Shown here in pieces: positions 42,284-53,117 of a DNA stretch of 64,000 nucleotides. Under the pieces are notes generated by a model that was given only the letters and a program-made list of their open reading frames with translations, had not been told where the DNA came from and did not search any database. Source of the stretch: Guillardia theta CCMP2712 (Eukaryota > Cryptophyceae > Pyrenomonadales > Geminigeraceae); NCBI RefSeq assembly GCF_000315625.1, contig NW_005434650.1, positions 462,005-526,004 of the forward strand, written 5' to 3'. The stretch's first letter is position 1; every line of letters starts with the position of its first letter. The position numbers and the translations under genes are program-made.

Positions 42284-44278
42284 ATGGCCAAAAGAAATCG
42301 AGAGCTGTTTGAGCAAGAGACGAATTCTCGTAGAGCAAGGCATCCTGGATGTAGAGCAAGAGATCAAAACCGTAGATCAAGCCATCACTCGTGTAGAGCA
42401 AGAGATCAAAACCGTAAATCAAGCCATCACTCGTGTAGAGCAAGAGATCAAAACCGTAAATCAAGCCATCACTCGTGTAGAGCAAGAGATCAAACCGTAG
42501 ATCAAGCCATCACTCGTGTAGAGCAAGAGATCAAAACCGTAGATCAAGCCATCACTCGTGTAGAGCAAGAGATCAGCCAGGCACAAGACCCCGATATGAA
42601 GGCCTTCATTATCACTAATCACAAGAACCTTGTCGAAGACAAGAAACGGCTTCGAGACAAAGAGGCACAGCTTCGAGCTGACAAGAGACAGTTTCGAGGG
42701 GGAAAGCAGGAAGAGAAGCAGACATCATTTCCCTGGACAGAGTCAGAAGCTCGGTTTGACAGTATGGGATTTTGCATGGAGGAGAAATACTTCCGTCTAG
42801 ATTGCTCCTACTTTATGGGCACAAGTGAAGACAACAGAGAGCAGCTTCTTCTCTACTGCCGAGCAGCCTTCCTGGAGCAGTTCCGTTTCCTGCGAAAGCA
42901 AGTGCTAGAGCAAGGTGCTCTTGGATGGATACAAGGCTCTCCAGGGACAGGGAAGACAACAACAACGCTTTCCTTTTGTATGACGCTGGATATGAACGAG
43001 TGGAGCTTCAAATACATCAGACTGAAGGCCAAAGACAACACATTTGTTGTGGCGGTTGAAGGCAATAAGAGAAAAACATGCTCTGTCGCCAAGGCTGAGA
43101 GGAAACAGTTGACACAGTTGCTTGAAGAGTTGTCAGGCGGCAAGAAGAGCCTCCTGGTACTCGACGGCTATTTGACACACCAAGAATATCATATCAAAGC
43201 TTTGGATGCTTGTATAATATGGCGGAATGCTGACAGGCAAAATCGACGTCTTGTGGTTGTGACGTCAATGGCTTCTCGAGGAAAGACCTACGAAGAAGAG
43301 GAGAAACACATGCAGCTGGAGCAGCACATAGTTCCATCATGGAGGATCGATGAATATCTAGATGCAGTGCAGCTCGACGAGTTTTACGACAAAGTGAAAG
43401 CCAATCTGGAGATGGATGTGGACGCAGACATTTTGGGTGTCAAAGTAACAAATGGGCCGAAATCGAAAGAACAGCGGGTGAATCATAAGCATTACCTCGC
43501 AGGTGCGTCATGTCGGTACATGTTCGACATAACTTCGGAGAAGGTCCTTGAGTACTTGGATCTTGCGTTTCAAAGAGCTCCAAACTTACAAGATCTTTTT
43601 CGGGGCAATGTAGGCGCTTCGGCAGCAGATATGACAAATCGGTTGATTGCTACTTTCGTAGTTCAGAAGAGGGTGGTCTGGTATCCTGTGAGTAAGTACG
43701 TAGCCAGCAATCTTACGGCGTCCGTTGGAGCAGTTGACATGCTGAGAAAGATGTTTACTACCTTCAAAGGCCCGCGAGCCATGCATGGACATCTTTTGGA
43801 GATGCTCTTTTTCGAGGAAGTCAGACGAGACCTGAGCATCACTTATGAAAAATCAAATCAGCCTGAAGTCTTGAAAGCATGTAATTTCGTTGTAAACTTC
43901 GATCCGTCACAACAGACTGACTTGCTACCTCACGAAAGGGTGTGTTACAAGCCAATCAGTGAATTTCAAGGTGGCTACGACGCATTGATTGTAGATCAAA
44001 TCAAGAAGGTCGTACAGTTTTTCCAGATGACGGTGGCAATGGATCACTCTTTCAAGCTCTCGTACTTCTTGAGTGCTCTTGAGGCTCTCAGGATTCCGCC
44101 AGGTAGGACATGGACCATACGGATCGTTGTTGTCGTCCCGCCAGAGAATAGGTGGTCGTTTCGAATAGCCCCTGTCAAGGATGACGGGGCGCTGGAGCAG
44201 TACATGTGGACGAAATGGCTGGAACGGTCGATGGCCGAGGTGGCCAGTATTGATTTCGATCGAGGGTACATTGGATAG
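42284..44278 (+). CDS. P-loop NTPase with N-terminal coiled-coil repeats, RHS/Crinkler-like (664 codons, with a frame change in the repeat)
   Basis: The intact part resembles P-loop NTPases of the retrotransposon-hot-spot/Crinkler-type families. A Walker A motif GSPGTGKTTT lies at about residue 217. LLVLDGYL fits a Walker B strand, VVVTSMASRGK a following sensor-like strand, and HIVPSWRIDEY the typical next segment. The last 250 residues have no motif I can name. The N-terminal 100 residues are a 42-bp repeat (two heptads, VEQEIKTVNQAITR). The first repeats are read in a different frame from the last ones. One repeat has three A instead of four in ATCAAAACC at about 42491, which moves the frame. 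Whether this is a sequencing error, an old mutation or a real dual reading is open. The gene has no introns, unlike its neighbours. Confidence 0.68.
   Translation: MAKRNRELFEQETNSRRARHPGCRARDQNRRSSHHSCRARDQNRKSSHHSCRARDQNRKSSHHSCRARDQTVDQAITRVEQEIKTVDQAITRVEQEISQAQDPDMKAFIITNHKNLVEDKKRLRDKEAQLRADKRQFRGGKQEEKQTSFPWTESEARFDSMGFCMEEKYFRLDCSYFMGTSEDNREQLLLYCRAAFLEQFRFLRKQVLEQGALGWIQGSPGTGKTTTTLSFCMTLDMNEWSFKYIRLKAKDNTFVVAVEGNKRKTCSVAKAERKQLTQLLEELSGGKKSLLVLDGYLTHQEYHIKALDACIIWRNADRQNRRLVVVTSMASRGKTYEEEEKHMQLEQHIVPSWRIDEYLDAVQLDEFYDKVKANLEMDVDADILGVKVTNGPKSKEQRVNHKHYLAGASCRYMFDITSEKVLEYLDLAFQRAPNLQDLFRGNVGASAADMTNRLIATFVVQKRVVWYPVSKYVASNLTASVGAVDMLRKMFTTFKGPRAMHGHLLEMLFFEEVRRDLSITYEKSNQPEVLKACNFVVNFDPSQQTDLLPHERVCYKPISEFQGGYDALIVDQIKKVVQFFQMTVAMDHSFKLSYFLSALEALRIPPGRTWTIRIVVVVPPENRWSFRIAPVKDDGALEQYMWTKWLERSMAEVASIDFDRGYIG
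42345..42575. repeat. 42-bp coding minisatellite (five to six units)
   Basis: Near-identical 42-bp units each encode two heptads. The unit length is a multiple of three, so copy-number change keeps the frame, but one unit has lost an A and shifts it. Confidence 0.9.
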
Positions 44279-45070
44279 TGAAGAGTCGGGAAGCCAATCA
44301 TCGTTGCTGGGCGCTACAGTCTTTGAATCATGAATTGGGGATATTGGCCGTGAATGGTTTTGCACATAGAGTGAGTTCTGATCTCATCGCATACCCTCTT
44401 TTCCCGTCCTGCTGCTTCACCCCCCCCTCACCGCCTGCCTCAGTATGACATTGGGGGAACTGTCCCCGCACCTTCTCCTCCTCCTCCTTTCTAGATATTT
44501 TTCCCGTAGATTTGCGCGTAGGTCACCTGCTATCACCTGCGTGCTGTTCATGTAGTGAAGCAACAAGGGTCATGGAGTCACCAGCACCTTTGCTCGATCC
44601 ATCAGGATGTGCAGCTCAGCTCCATCTCTGGTAGAAACGAGACAAATCGGGCATAAGGACTTGTCTCGAGATTTTCGTCCTTGTTGCAATTCGCAGCTCT
44701 CTCGCAAAGGGGACAAAAATCTCCTGGACGGGTGAAGCGTCCTTCTCCAAGAGTTGCGAAGCATTTGGTGGACAGCACCTCACCAGCAATCTATTGTCTG
44801 CAGCTTGATCGAAGGCTGTCGTTGCGTCTGAAATAGTGCAGATGACTTTTTAGGATCATTCACATGTGAGATTGAGTGAAGAGGTGGGTGAGCTGGAGAA
44901 ATGGGCGAGAAAAGTGCATTGAGTTACCTAGGTTCAAATCAGACCTGCTTAGATGGTCTCTCTCGTAAACAGTGGTGTAAGCAGTTCAGAATAGCACACT
45001 GACAATCATTGTAACACAGGGCAATATGCAGCGACTAAAGGCATTGATCTATGCAAGAGTAGGGTGAGAA
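44279..45070. other. Intergenic region with no supported gene
   Basis: I see only short ORFs without splice or family support. A GGTTCAAATC sequence near 44933 resembles a tRNA B box but has no matching stems. Confidence 0.5.
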
Positions 45071-45595
45071 CGCCTCCCATGGAATCCAATGCTCCCACCA
45101 GTCAGTGACATTGTGACATTCAAGGTGAGCAGTGCAGGGATCAGTGGACATGGCCGTGGAGGAGAGAATGGGATAGGAGAGGAGAAGAAGGGAGGGGAGG
45201 GGAGCAGACAGAAGTAGAGGAGAGGGGCATTGTGTGAGCCAAGTGGACACATCCCGAGACCATTAACAAGAATATGTCATGATGAGGAAACAAGTTGATG
45301 AAGAAAGACTTGTATCATGCAATCTGTTGGTCAGTCACAACCGTGCTTCGACGCCATCGAACATCTAGATAGCAGGGCTTCTCTAGTCCTTTACGAGGCG
45401 ACATGAGAGAACGAAAGCTCTCGTTGCCAATGTGGACTCAGCTTGAAGGACTGAGGTGATGCTCGTGAGAGTAGAAGGATGAAATCCCTCACTGCTCAAC
45501 TAAAACGAGAGACTTGGATGGGATCGAACGAGGATGGGTCAACGTGCGGGGCGTTAAGTATCCGAGGATGGGTCAACGTGCGGGACGTGGAGCCC
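45071..45595. repeat. Dispersed repeat copy B (about 520 bp, inverted relative to copy A)
   Basis: This is the reverse complement of 27533-28054 over its whole length with scattered substitutions. Copies A and B are about 17 kb apart. Outside the ends the flanks are unrelated. Confidence 0.88.
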
Positions 45596-45610
45596 TGTCA
45601 TGGTTGCCAT

Positions 45611-46111
45611 TCAACTTTCCATCAAGTGCAAACAAAAGTTCAGCTTGCAGTTTCCTCGCGTCATCCATCTAAGGAAAGCAGAGATCTGCAACACCACGCT
45701 CGTCATGAGCGATAACCTCTCATATCATACCAGCACCGCAGTGTTTTCTATTCCAATTTTCCGATCTATCATCATGTCCTGAGGGTGTAAGGGCATCAGC
45801 TTACGTTCCTCGGCAGCATGCCTCAACATGCCAACAGTCGGCAGGAGCAAGCGAATGTCAACTTCTTGTTTCATTTCCTCCGGAGCTCCGTCGGAGTGGA
45901 GCGAGAGGTTGCTGTTGGGGGGGAATACAGTCAGAGATGCAGCTGCTCTCAGTAGAATCACCTCGATATGGTTGGGAGCGACTTGGAGCCTGCAGGAACA
46001 GCTGCGTTCCAAATCTTCCCTTTCCAAGTCTCTGGGGTCATTTTCTTGCTATCTGTCGATGTTTCCCTCATACCAGATCGGCTTCTTGATGTGCAAGTGC
46101 ATCAACCTGGC
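45611..46111 (-). CDS. Small unknown protein (about 120 aa), 5' end uncertain
   Basis: Three exons, 46074-46111, 45731-45989 and 45611-45685, join in phase across introns of 84 and 45 bp. The peptide contains PNHIEVILLRAAASLTVF, a charged middle with PEEMKQEVDIRLLLP, and a basic Cys-containing tail. An ATG at 46102 could be the start, but an acceptor-like TTAG precedes the first exon, so more exons may lie upstream. I do not recognise it. Confidence 0.42.
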
Positions 46112-46687
46112 CTAAGGTCTGACCGTCCCTGCGAGCCACCTGTCACATGGACTGAAGAGCTACTTGAATGTAATTTGTCGAGTGACTGACGTGACTCACG
46201 GACAGCCTTGACCATCCGATCTGCCCTCTCCGGGGGCCTCCGAGACCCTTCAAGTCATCGCTCTACCACCAGCACTCGAAAGCCCCGAGGCTGATCAGTG
46301 ACTCGAAGTATGAGAGACGCCATGAAGGGACGTCGAGAGCACTGTGACGGCACCAGGGGACAGGAACATCAAGAGACGGGACTGAGTCTCTTGTCCGAGG
46401 ATTGCTTCACTTTGCTATTCAAACAGAACAAGGGAGATCGGCCTAGCACATTCTTTGTACAATTCAAGAGCAGCTCTGTCGCAGTTCAAAGATCTTCATT
46501 CACAGTCGATTCACACTTAATTAAAACACAATCAATCATCACAATCATTCTTCGATTCACAGATAGCAATCGAATCCAAACTCGTACACCGATCCCCACG
46601 AAAGGAGATCGGCCTACCTTCAAGCCATGAAAGGTTCGATAGTCTCCGACCTTGGGAGTAAATCGTCAGAGGCTGTCAACGCATCAA

Positions 46688-47379
46688 TCATCCTTGCCTG
46701 GCATGGAAGACAAGCGGAGTAATCTCTGCTCCAAACGGCCACAATGCAAGTTGTGCTAGCTTAATGTGCCTGAAGGACAAGTCAGCTGGTGTCGTTCAGT
46801 TGTGCATGCTTACTGCACAGCGAATGGAATCCCGATGATGGTGCACGTGTACAAGAACGCCCAGAACACATGCACGAGGGCTATCAGAATGCCCATCGGC
46901 AACCAGCTGAAGATTGATGTCAAGAAGAGATATTGCTCTTCAGCATGTTCTTCTTACATGACGTTTCCCAAGAACGTGCAAGGCTCAGCAGGTTCATACA
47001 CAATCGATTGTCCGAAGGGAAATCTGAGGGTAAGAAAGGAGATGATGAGCCCGAAACATAGTGTAAGGTGGTGGCAGGGGGTAAAAACTCACAGGCTCAG
47101 ACCCGAGAGCTTGAAGCACTGGTGCGCACATGGGATACCCACAATAGTGATACAGCACAGAAGTCCAGCGATCAACCAGACGATCGCAGACTGCAAACCC
47201 CCGAAGACTACCCACATAAAGTTTCCGAGCCAGCTCCATACACCCCTGCTTGACATGTCAAGAATAGCAAGGCTGCCAGCATCATGTAGCGACCTCCCAT
47301 CTTCAATCTCTATCGTTATCCTCCTGGTGGAATATGGTACGTATTCCGGTGCTGACGGCTCGGGCACATCGAAAGACAT
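46688..47379 (-). CDS. YccF-domain (DUF307) small membrane protein (175 aa)
   Basis: Four exons join in phase: 47093-47379, 46958-47023, 46814-46906 and 46688-46769. The introns are 69, 51 and 44 bp. After about 50 soluble residues there are two homologous membrane halves. Each has a GN-x-x-W helix start, a hydrophobic helix, a CITIVGIP or CTIIGIP motif and then QxFKL or QHIKL. The second half ends LALWPFG. This order is the signature of the YccF family, best known from bacteria, where its role is unclear. The N-terminal extension (SFDVPEPSAPEY) is extra. ATG 47379 is the first in-frame Met. The introns show the gene is fully at home in this nuclear genome, whatever its origin. Confidence 0.86.
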
Positions 47380-47452
47380 CCTGACAGGCACCGCCGTCAG
47401 TCTGAAAACAGGAGAGTATCCACAAGCAATTGCACGTTTTTCAAATCAATTC

Positions 47453-47535
47453 CTGTCCTCCTGTCCTCCTGTCCTCCTGTCCTCCTGTCCTCCTGTCCTC
47501 CTGTCCTCCTGTCCTCCTGTCCTCCTGTCCTCCTG
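47453..47535. repeat. (CTGTCCTC)n octanucleotide array
   Basis: About nine tandem copies of an 8-bp unit lie just upstream of the YccF gene start. Confidence 0.92.
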
Positions 47536-47683
47536 ACTCGCAATCGCTCCCTGCCTCGACTCATTTTTGCTGGACGCATTTGTGCACGATTTGAGAACTT
47601 CAAACTTTGAGGTAAAACTTTCAGTTCGTTGTTGGTGAAACTTTCAACAAGAACTTCCAACAAAAATGAAAGTTTTAAGGAGA

Positions 47684-47860
47684 TGAGGATGCGATGAGAT
47701 GAGATGAGATGAGATGAGATGAGATGAGACGGGATGGGACGGGATGGGATGGGACGGGACGGGATGGGACGGGATGGGACGGGACGGGACGGGATGGGAC
47801 GGGATGGGATGGGATGGGACGGGATGAGATGAGATGAGATGAGATGAGATGAGATGAGAA
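47684..47860. repeat. (GATGA/GACGG/GATGG)n pentanucleotide array
   Basis: About 33 five-base units are present. GATGA units flank a core in which GACGG and GATGG alternate. The symmetric arrangement suggests expansion of variant units from the centre. Confidence 0.92.
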
Positions 47861-48175
47861 GCGAAACTTGTAGTTTCGTATTCAGAAAAGATGTTGTAAT
47901 AAAAAAATCCGTTGAACCAAGCACAGTCAACGACCCAACAGGGTCAAGAAAGGATGTCATGCCTTTCTGTCACAAAGAAGCTGTTTAGCCGATCATGTTG
48001 ACGATACCTAGAAGCAACGCACGGGAGGAAATTTTGATTGTATTCGAGTTCATAGCAATATTTTCTACATCATTTCTCATATTAAAAAATTACCAGCATG
48101 TGGTATCCAATCCTAAATTACATACAAGTACATGACGAGCCTGAGAGTTGAGTCCAACAAGTGCAAGGTAACATT

Positions 48176-48517
48176 TCAAGCAACTTCTGTCCCTTGGCCT
48201 TCCACTCGGCAAGTTCGTTGAAGTTGCCCAAGGTCCCGTGTGATCCTTCAATCTTGGCTGCTGATGCTTCCAAGGCCCCTCACCAGGTACCTCCCGTTGT
48301 TATCGATCGACTTGGTGCCATCGGCAGATCTCATTGCCAGCAACGCGTGGAAGTAGGGGCTACCAGCTTTTGTCCTTCCGAACGAATCGATTGATGGGGT
48401 CAGAGGCAAACTTCCAGGAATGCTCGTGAAACTCGATGCTGGTGCTCGAGAGACAAGAAGCTTTGTTTGCTCAGTCAGCACCGTCGTCGAAGAGGAATGA
48501 AATAGTGTTTCTTGCAT
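48176..48517 (-). CDS. Putative small protein (98 aa)
   Basis: Exons 48291-48517 and 48176-48245 join in phase across a 45-bp GT-AG intron. The start MQETLFHSSSTTVLTEQ is followed by a Ser/Pro-rich region containing PLTPSIDSFGRTKAG and then FHALLAMRSADG. Intron size and phase match other genes here, but no family is recognised and the upstream frame stays open, so the 5' end may be longer. Confidence 0.4.
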
Positions 48518-48879
48518 GCTCGTTTCGAGGTGGATTGCAGAGGAGATTAGGAAGATATTGGGAGCAACGAGACAGGAGAAGAGAAAGAGTTGTGAAGAGC
48601 AGGAGATGTTTCGAATCTCGAGGGACGAGGAGGAGAGGTGGAGGTGGAGGGTGCGGGTGGAGGGGGAGGGTGCGGTTGCTGATCCCCCGGAAGACTTGAG
48701 GATTCGGGGGAAAAGGGCTACATTGCGAGAGTTTGTGGAAAGGACACGATTTTGAGGCGTTTGAACTCTTGAACACTCTTCTAGAAGATATGTCAGCGTG
48801 ATCGATCTCGAGAAGATGCGAAAACACATCGTTCTGTATCCGTTTGTCACACTGTTGAACGGAGCACCGGCTGTCACCA

Positions 48880-49340
48880 GCGGCCGCTCCGACTGGCCGG
48901 GCGGGTCCGACGGTCCCGGGCCGGGCCCGCGACCGCGGCACTGCCCGGCCTCATTCTTCTTTACTCAAAGTTAAGTTAAAAATCAGTACGAGGACAATAA
49001 TGAGAGTCGAGGAGGCTTGACCCTGACACTGTCGCACAGGCCAAACGGCTCCGAGTTCCGAAGCAAGTTCGCCTCAACCCACTGCAACCACGGCCCGATG
49101 AGTATGATTCGGAATTCGGGTCACTGAAGCCTCCGAGGCTCTGGATTTTTAACTTATCTTTCCGCCGTACCGGACCCTTTACTCAAAGTTAAGTGAAAAA
49201 TCATTACGTATCTTTCAATGTGAGTAAAAAGAATTCGGTCAGTCAATCATCGCGGCCCGCTGATCCGGAACTTCGAAGCCTCCCAGTCCGAGCCCACCGG
49301 GCCCGGGGGGCAGGCGGCCCGCTAAAAAAACCAAAAAAGA
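48880..49340. mobile_element. Possible small non-autonomous element with GC-rich ends
   Basis: A sequence of about 30 bp beginning TTTACTCAAAGTTAAGT is present at about 48960 and again at about 49182. Part of it (TAAGTTAAAAATC) occurs inverted near 49143. Very GC-rich patches (CCGGGCCGGGCCC near 48916 and CCGGGCCCGGGGGG near 49298) lie on both sides. The arrangement could be a MITE-like or other repeat element; no transposase is present. Confidence 0.35.
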
Positions 49341-49857
49341 ATCTAAAAAGAAATGTAAGGAGTAAAATACTTTGGGGGAGCGCGTGACCACCCCACCCTG
49401 TTTCTGACTGGACAAGGACAGATATATCACCCAAAAGACCCGGTTCTTTGAGAGCATTATCGCTTACAAAGGGCGGGTGACGGATATGTCGGAGCATGGG
49501 GTGGGGTATGTGCTCAATGAAGAGTATGCAGTCGGAAAACCTTGGAGGGGAGGGAGGGAGGGAGGGAGGGAGAGCAGGAGGGAGGGAGAGCAGGAGGAGG
49601 AGGAATGTTTGAATTGACTGAGAAAATTCTGATTGGTGTATTAGAATGGCCTAATTGGGATGAATTTTGCTGTAAAGCTTGTGAGGAGATAGTTTGCAGA
49701 TGAAAGAGTTCAAATTTGCTTCATTGAGTGGGATAAAGGAAGTTCCCGAGATTTCCCACCTTCCTTCACCTTCTTACTTCTAAATCCCTTCTATTCTGTT
49801 GGAAAAAATCAGATCTTGGCTGACTTTCAAACAGCAGAGGTGATAGTCTATGAAAAC

Positions 49858-52800
49858 ATGATCAGCATCCAACTTAGTACCTTACTTGTGTTCGGCGTCT
49901 TTGGAGTATCTTCTGCAACAACGACATGTCTTCTTCCCCTGCTTGCAGGTTCAGATTCCAACTGCCACTGTCCGGACGTTTCGAAACAAGCTGAGCTGAA
50001 GCCAACGCGCAAGATATTTGCTAGCGCAAGGGGTGGCTCCTCCTGCATGGTCTCAGGGGGGAAGGTGAAGTGCTGGGGTGACAACTCCTACATGCAGTTT
50101 GGGAGTTCAGCTGCCGTGAACCCAGATGGCATCCTCTACACACTGGACATCAATGGGGAGCCCAAGAAAGTGATCGCAGGGGAGGGCTTTCTATGCGTGA
50201 TCCTCGTGTCCGGCGATCTCTTCTGCTCGGGCTCGAATTCAGTCGGTCAGGCAGGGATCGGAGGGAAGAACTGGACCTTGAACATGGTGCAAGTGAACGT
50301 CGGTAAGGGGCTCGGGGTGGTCGACGCCGCCGCTGGAGCATGGCACACCTGCGCAATCCTCAACAACAGCCAGGTGAAGTGCTGGGGTTATCACACTGAG
50401 TCACTCCCAGCATGCGGCGTGGGCCCGGTGGCAGCCGACGAGTGGGCGCGGATCATGAAAGCCATGGGAGATGCCCTGCCCCCCGTGAGCCTGTCAGGAA
50501 CACCTGTCTCCATCGCAGCAGGGAACTTCCATACCTGTGTCGTGCTTGCGGACGGCAACACCCAGTGCTGGGGGAGCAACTTTGTGGGAGAGCTGGGGTA
50601 CGGGGTTGACGGGATAGTCGGCTTCACGAATGAGTCCATCCCCGTGGTTGAGCTTCCAGGCGATCTCTACGCCCTCAGGTGAGGCGGTCTCGCGTCTGCC
50701 TCCTCTGTCCCTGTTTTCCTCCTACCACTTTCCTTCGCTCCCTTCTCTCCCCCCTTCTTCTTTCCCCCCTCCCCCTCTCCCTCCCTCCTCCGCTTCTTCG
50801 CTCCTTCCTGCTTGCATTTCACCTCTCCTGATGACTTCCACTCCCTCAGAGTATGGGCTGGAGGATTCTCAACTTGCGTTCTGCTCTCGAACGGGAGAGT
50901 CGCTTGCTGGGGACAGAACTCTTGGGGAATGTTGGGGTACTCCGACAGCACCGATCGCGGATCAGACTACTCCTCGAGTTTCATGAAAGATTACTTTGTG
51001 ATGGAAGGAGTTGAGGAGGTCGCCATTGGAAGTTCCTCCTTCTCCTGCTTCTTGTTGCAAGACCAGACCGTCCGATGTGTCGGCAACAACGACAAAGGTG
51101 AGGCAATTTCGCCTGCCGGGGAAGGTTTTCTGAGAATGTGATGGTGCAGGGCAACTTGGGAATGGTCAGCCGCTCGACAACTCCATGTTTCGCTACCTTG
51201 CGGAGCAGGAAGCATCGATGAATGGCCTGAAGGCGATCAAAGTTGTTGCAGGAATCGATCATGCATGTGCCGTCCTCGTGAACCTCAGCACTGTCTGCTG
51301 GGGAGGAAATCTTTACGGCCAGGTTGGAACAGGGAAGGTGGATCAAACCTCCGGAGCAGTTGTGACGCAGATCAAGGATGTAGCGGATCAGACTATGTTC
51401 GCCTCGTGTTTAAGCAACGCCTATTGCACTCTCCCGACGTGATTTGATTGTCAACTCGTTGCGAGGAAAATGAGAATTCTCGTTGCAGGCTCGGCAACGG
51501 AACCTTCTTGACGGGCAACAAGACGCTTGCGGGAGGGATAGCTCGGGTATCGATGATGCTGACAGGGTTGCTGCTTGTGGCGTTGAAAAATAATGAGGGA
51601 GAGGAGGAGGATGAGGGAGGGAGGGAGGGAGGGAGGGAGGGAGGGAGGGAGGAGGATGAGGAGGAGGCGGGTTTCTTGGCTTGTTGGCAGAGTGAAGATT
51701 GGTCAATGCTTGGGTTGTCCTGACACGATACGCAGGTGATGTGTGACAATGGCTTCACCTTTCAGAACGAGTCCAACACGGTCCTGATTCTCAACTGGTG
51801 AGTGAGGGAGCCCCGGAAGCGAACACCCCAGGTTGAACTTCTGCCAGTCTTAATTCAGGCCTGGGAAAGAATGCTACATGGGACAGGCTTCCTCCCAAGG
51901 TGTGGTCCCTGACTCTAACTTGTTTTATTCTCTTCTGGTTACCTTATCTTGCTCTACCTTTTGTTTCCCACTGTCCTTCTGCTGTATGCTCCCCTTGTCT
52001 TCTTCTGCATCGTTGCCTAGGGTGAAGTGCATATCAGTGTGTGAAGGAGCAACCTGTTGTCATCAAAACTTGTCCCAGCTCGTTGGGCTTGTCGATGGTG
52101 AGAAGTCAGTCGAGCGCATGGCGCGGATCTGACAGGTTGTTTAGAGAGGAGGAGGCTGCTTCCTCCCCATCAACAGCGGATGTCAGGCTTGGACTGATTG
52201 GGCTGGCTGGATCAATCGAAAGTCCCAGGTCTTGCAATTCGATCAGCATACTCTGTCGCTCATCATTGCTGGTTCCTAGGCTGCATACATGTCATGGTGT
52301 ATGGAGCAAGATTGCAGTCAGAGCCTGGAAACTGCATCGAACTGGCACCCGTACGCCGGTTGCAGGTGAGCAGTGGTTTGTTGCCACATTGATCTCTAGA
52401 GGATGTTGTACTGCTCCGGTCTGACGTGTCAAACTGATCAGGTACGTCGATGCCAACGGATTCTGCATGAAGTATGAGTCTGCGCAGGAGTACTGTGTGA
52501 AGAATCCAGGTAATCGTTTGAGATGTCAACACATCAACACTGACTTGACCTTCAGAAAACATCTACTGCAAGGACGGAGGTCTTAAATGGGCTCTACAGC
52601 CGCTGGTGCGATATTTCTTCTTCCTTTTTTCTTGTCTCACATGGCGTTTCAAGGGCAACGCCTCCCACCAACCCTCCCAGTGGTACCCCAAGAGTGACGT
52701 CTCCTACTACGATTCCTCCAAGACCTTTAGCTGCTCGGTGCCTCTCGTTTCTGTCCTTCCATTCAGCCTGACTTGAGTCTGCCCCAGTGCCTGAAGCAGT

Positions 52801-53117
52801 GCCGATGCCATGGCAGCTACGGCGACGTAGAGTGCGATTGCTACAGCAAACTGGATCTGCCTTCAGGCTCCGTCGTCCGCACGGATTTCTCCCCAGTCGG
52901 CGCGTGAGTTGTCCCATGTTGACTAAAGAGGCGGTTGGACTGAACTTGAACTTGTCAGGGGTGACTTTGGACGTATCAAGGAGATTTCCAAGTCAAGTTG
53001 GGCGTACCAGGTAAGATGATAATGTCTTGTAGCTGCATGGCGGTGCTGACCGTGTTGATCCGGCAGAAAACGTGCTCCTGTATGTGCGACAAGAGGAATT
53101 ATTGGGATGACCGATAG
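49858..53117 (+). CDS. Secreted RCC1-repeat protein with Cys-rich C-terminal region (about 695 aa)
   Basis: The start MISIQLSTLLVFGVFGVSSA is a signal peptide. Fourteen phase-consistent exons begin 49858-50678, 50850-51097 and 51150-51438 and end 52788-52903, 52959-53010 and 53067-53117. The region to about residue 450 holds RCC1-type propeller blades marked by VKCWGDNSYMQFG, FLCVILVSGDLFCSGSN, HTCAILNNSQVKCWG, HTCVVLADGNTQCWGSN and STCVLLSNGRVACWG. Unlike nuclear RCC1, most blades carry Cys pairs, as expected for extracellular disulphides. The last 240 residues are Cys-rich, with CLKQCRCHGSYGDVECDC and a final CSCMCDKRNYW. The internal exons 51859-51901 and 52038-52097 have alternative splice choices, so that part is approximate. 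A surface or secreted binding role is inferred. Confidence 0.8.

Noticed and set aside
44925-44945. GGTTCAAATC resembling a tRNA B box
   Set aside because: No acceptor, D or anticodon stem could be paired around it.
45035-45252. Minus-strand ORFs in the dispersed repeat (also at 27801-28056)
   Set aside because: They are short, differ in frame between copies and have no start or splice support; treated as repeat DNA.
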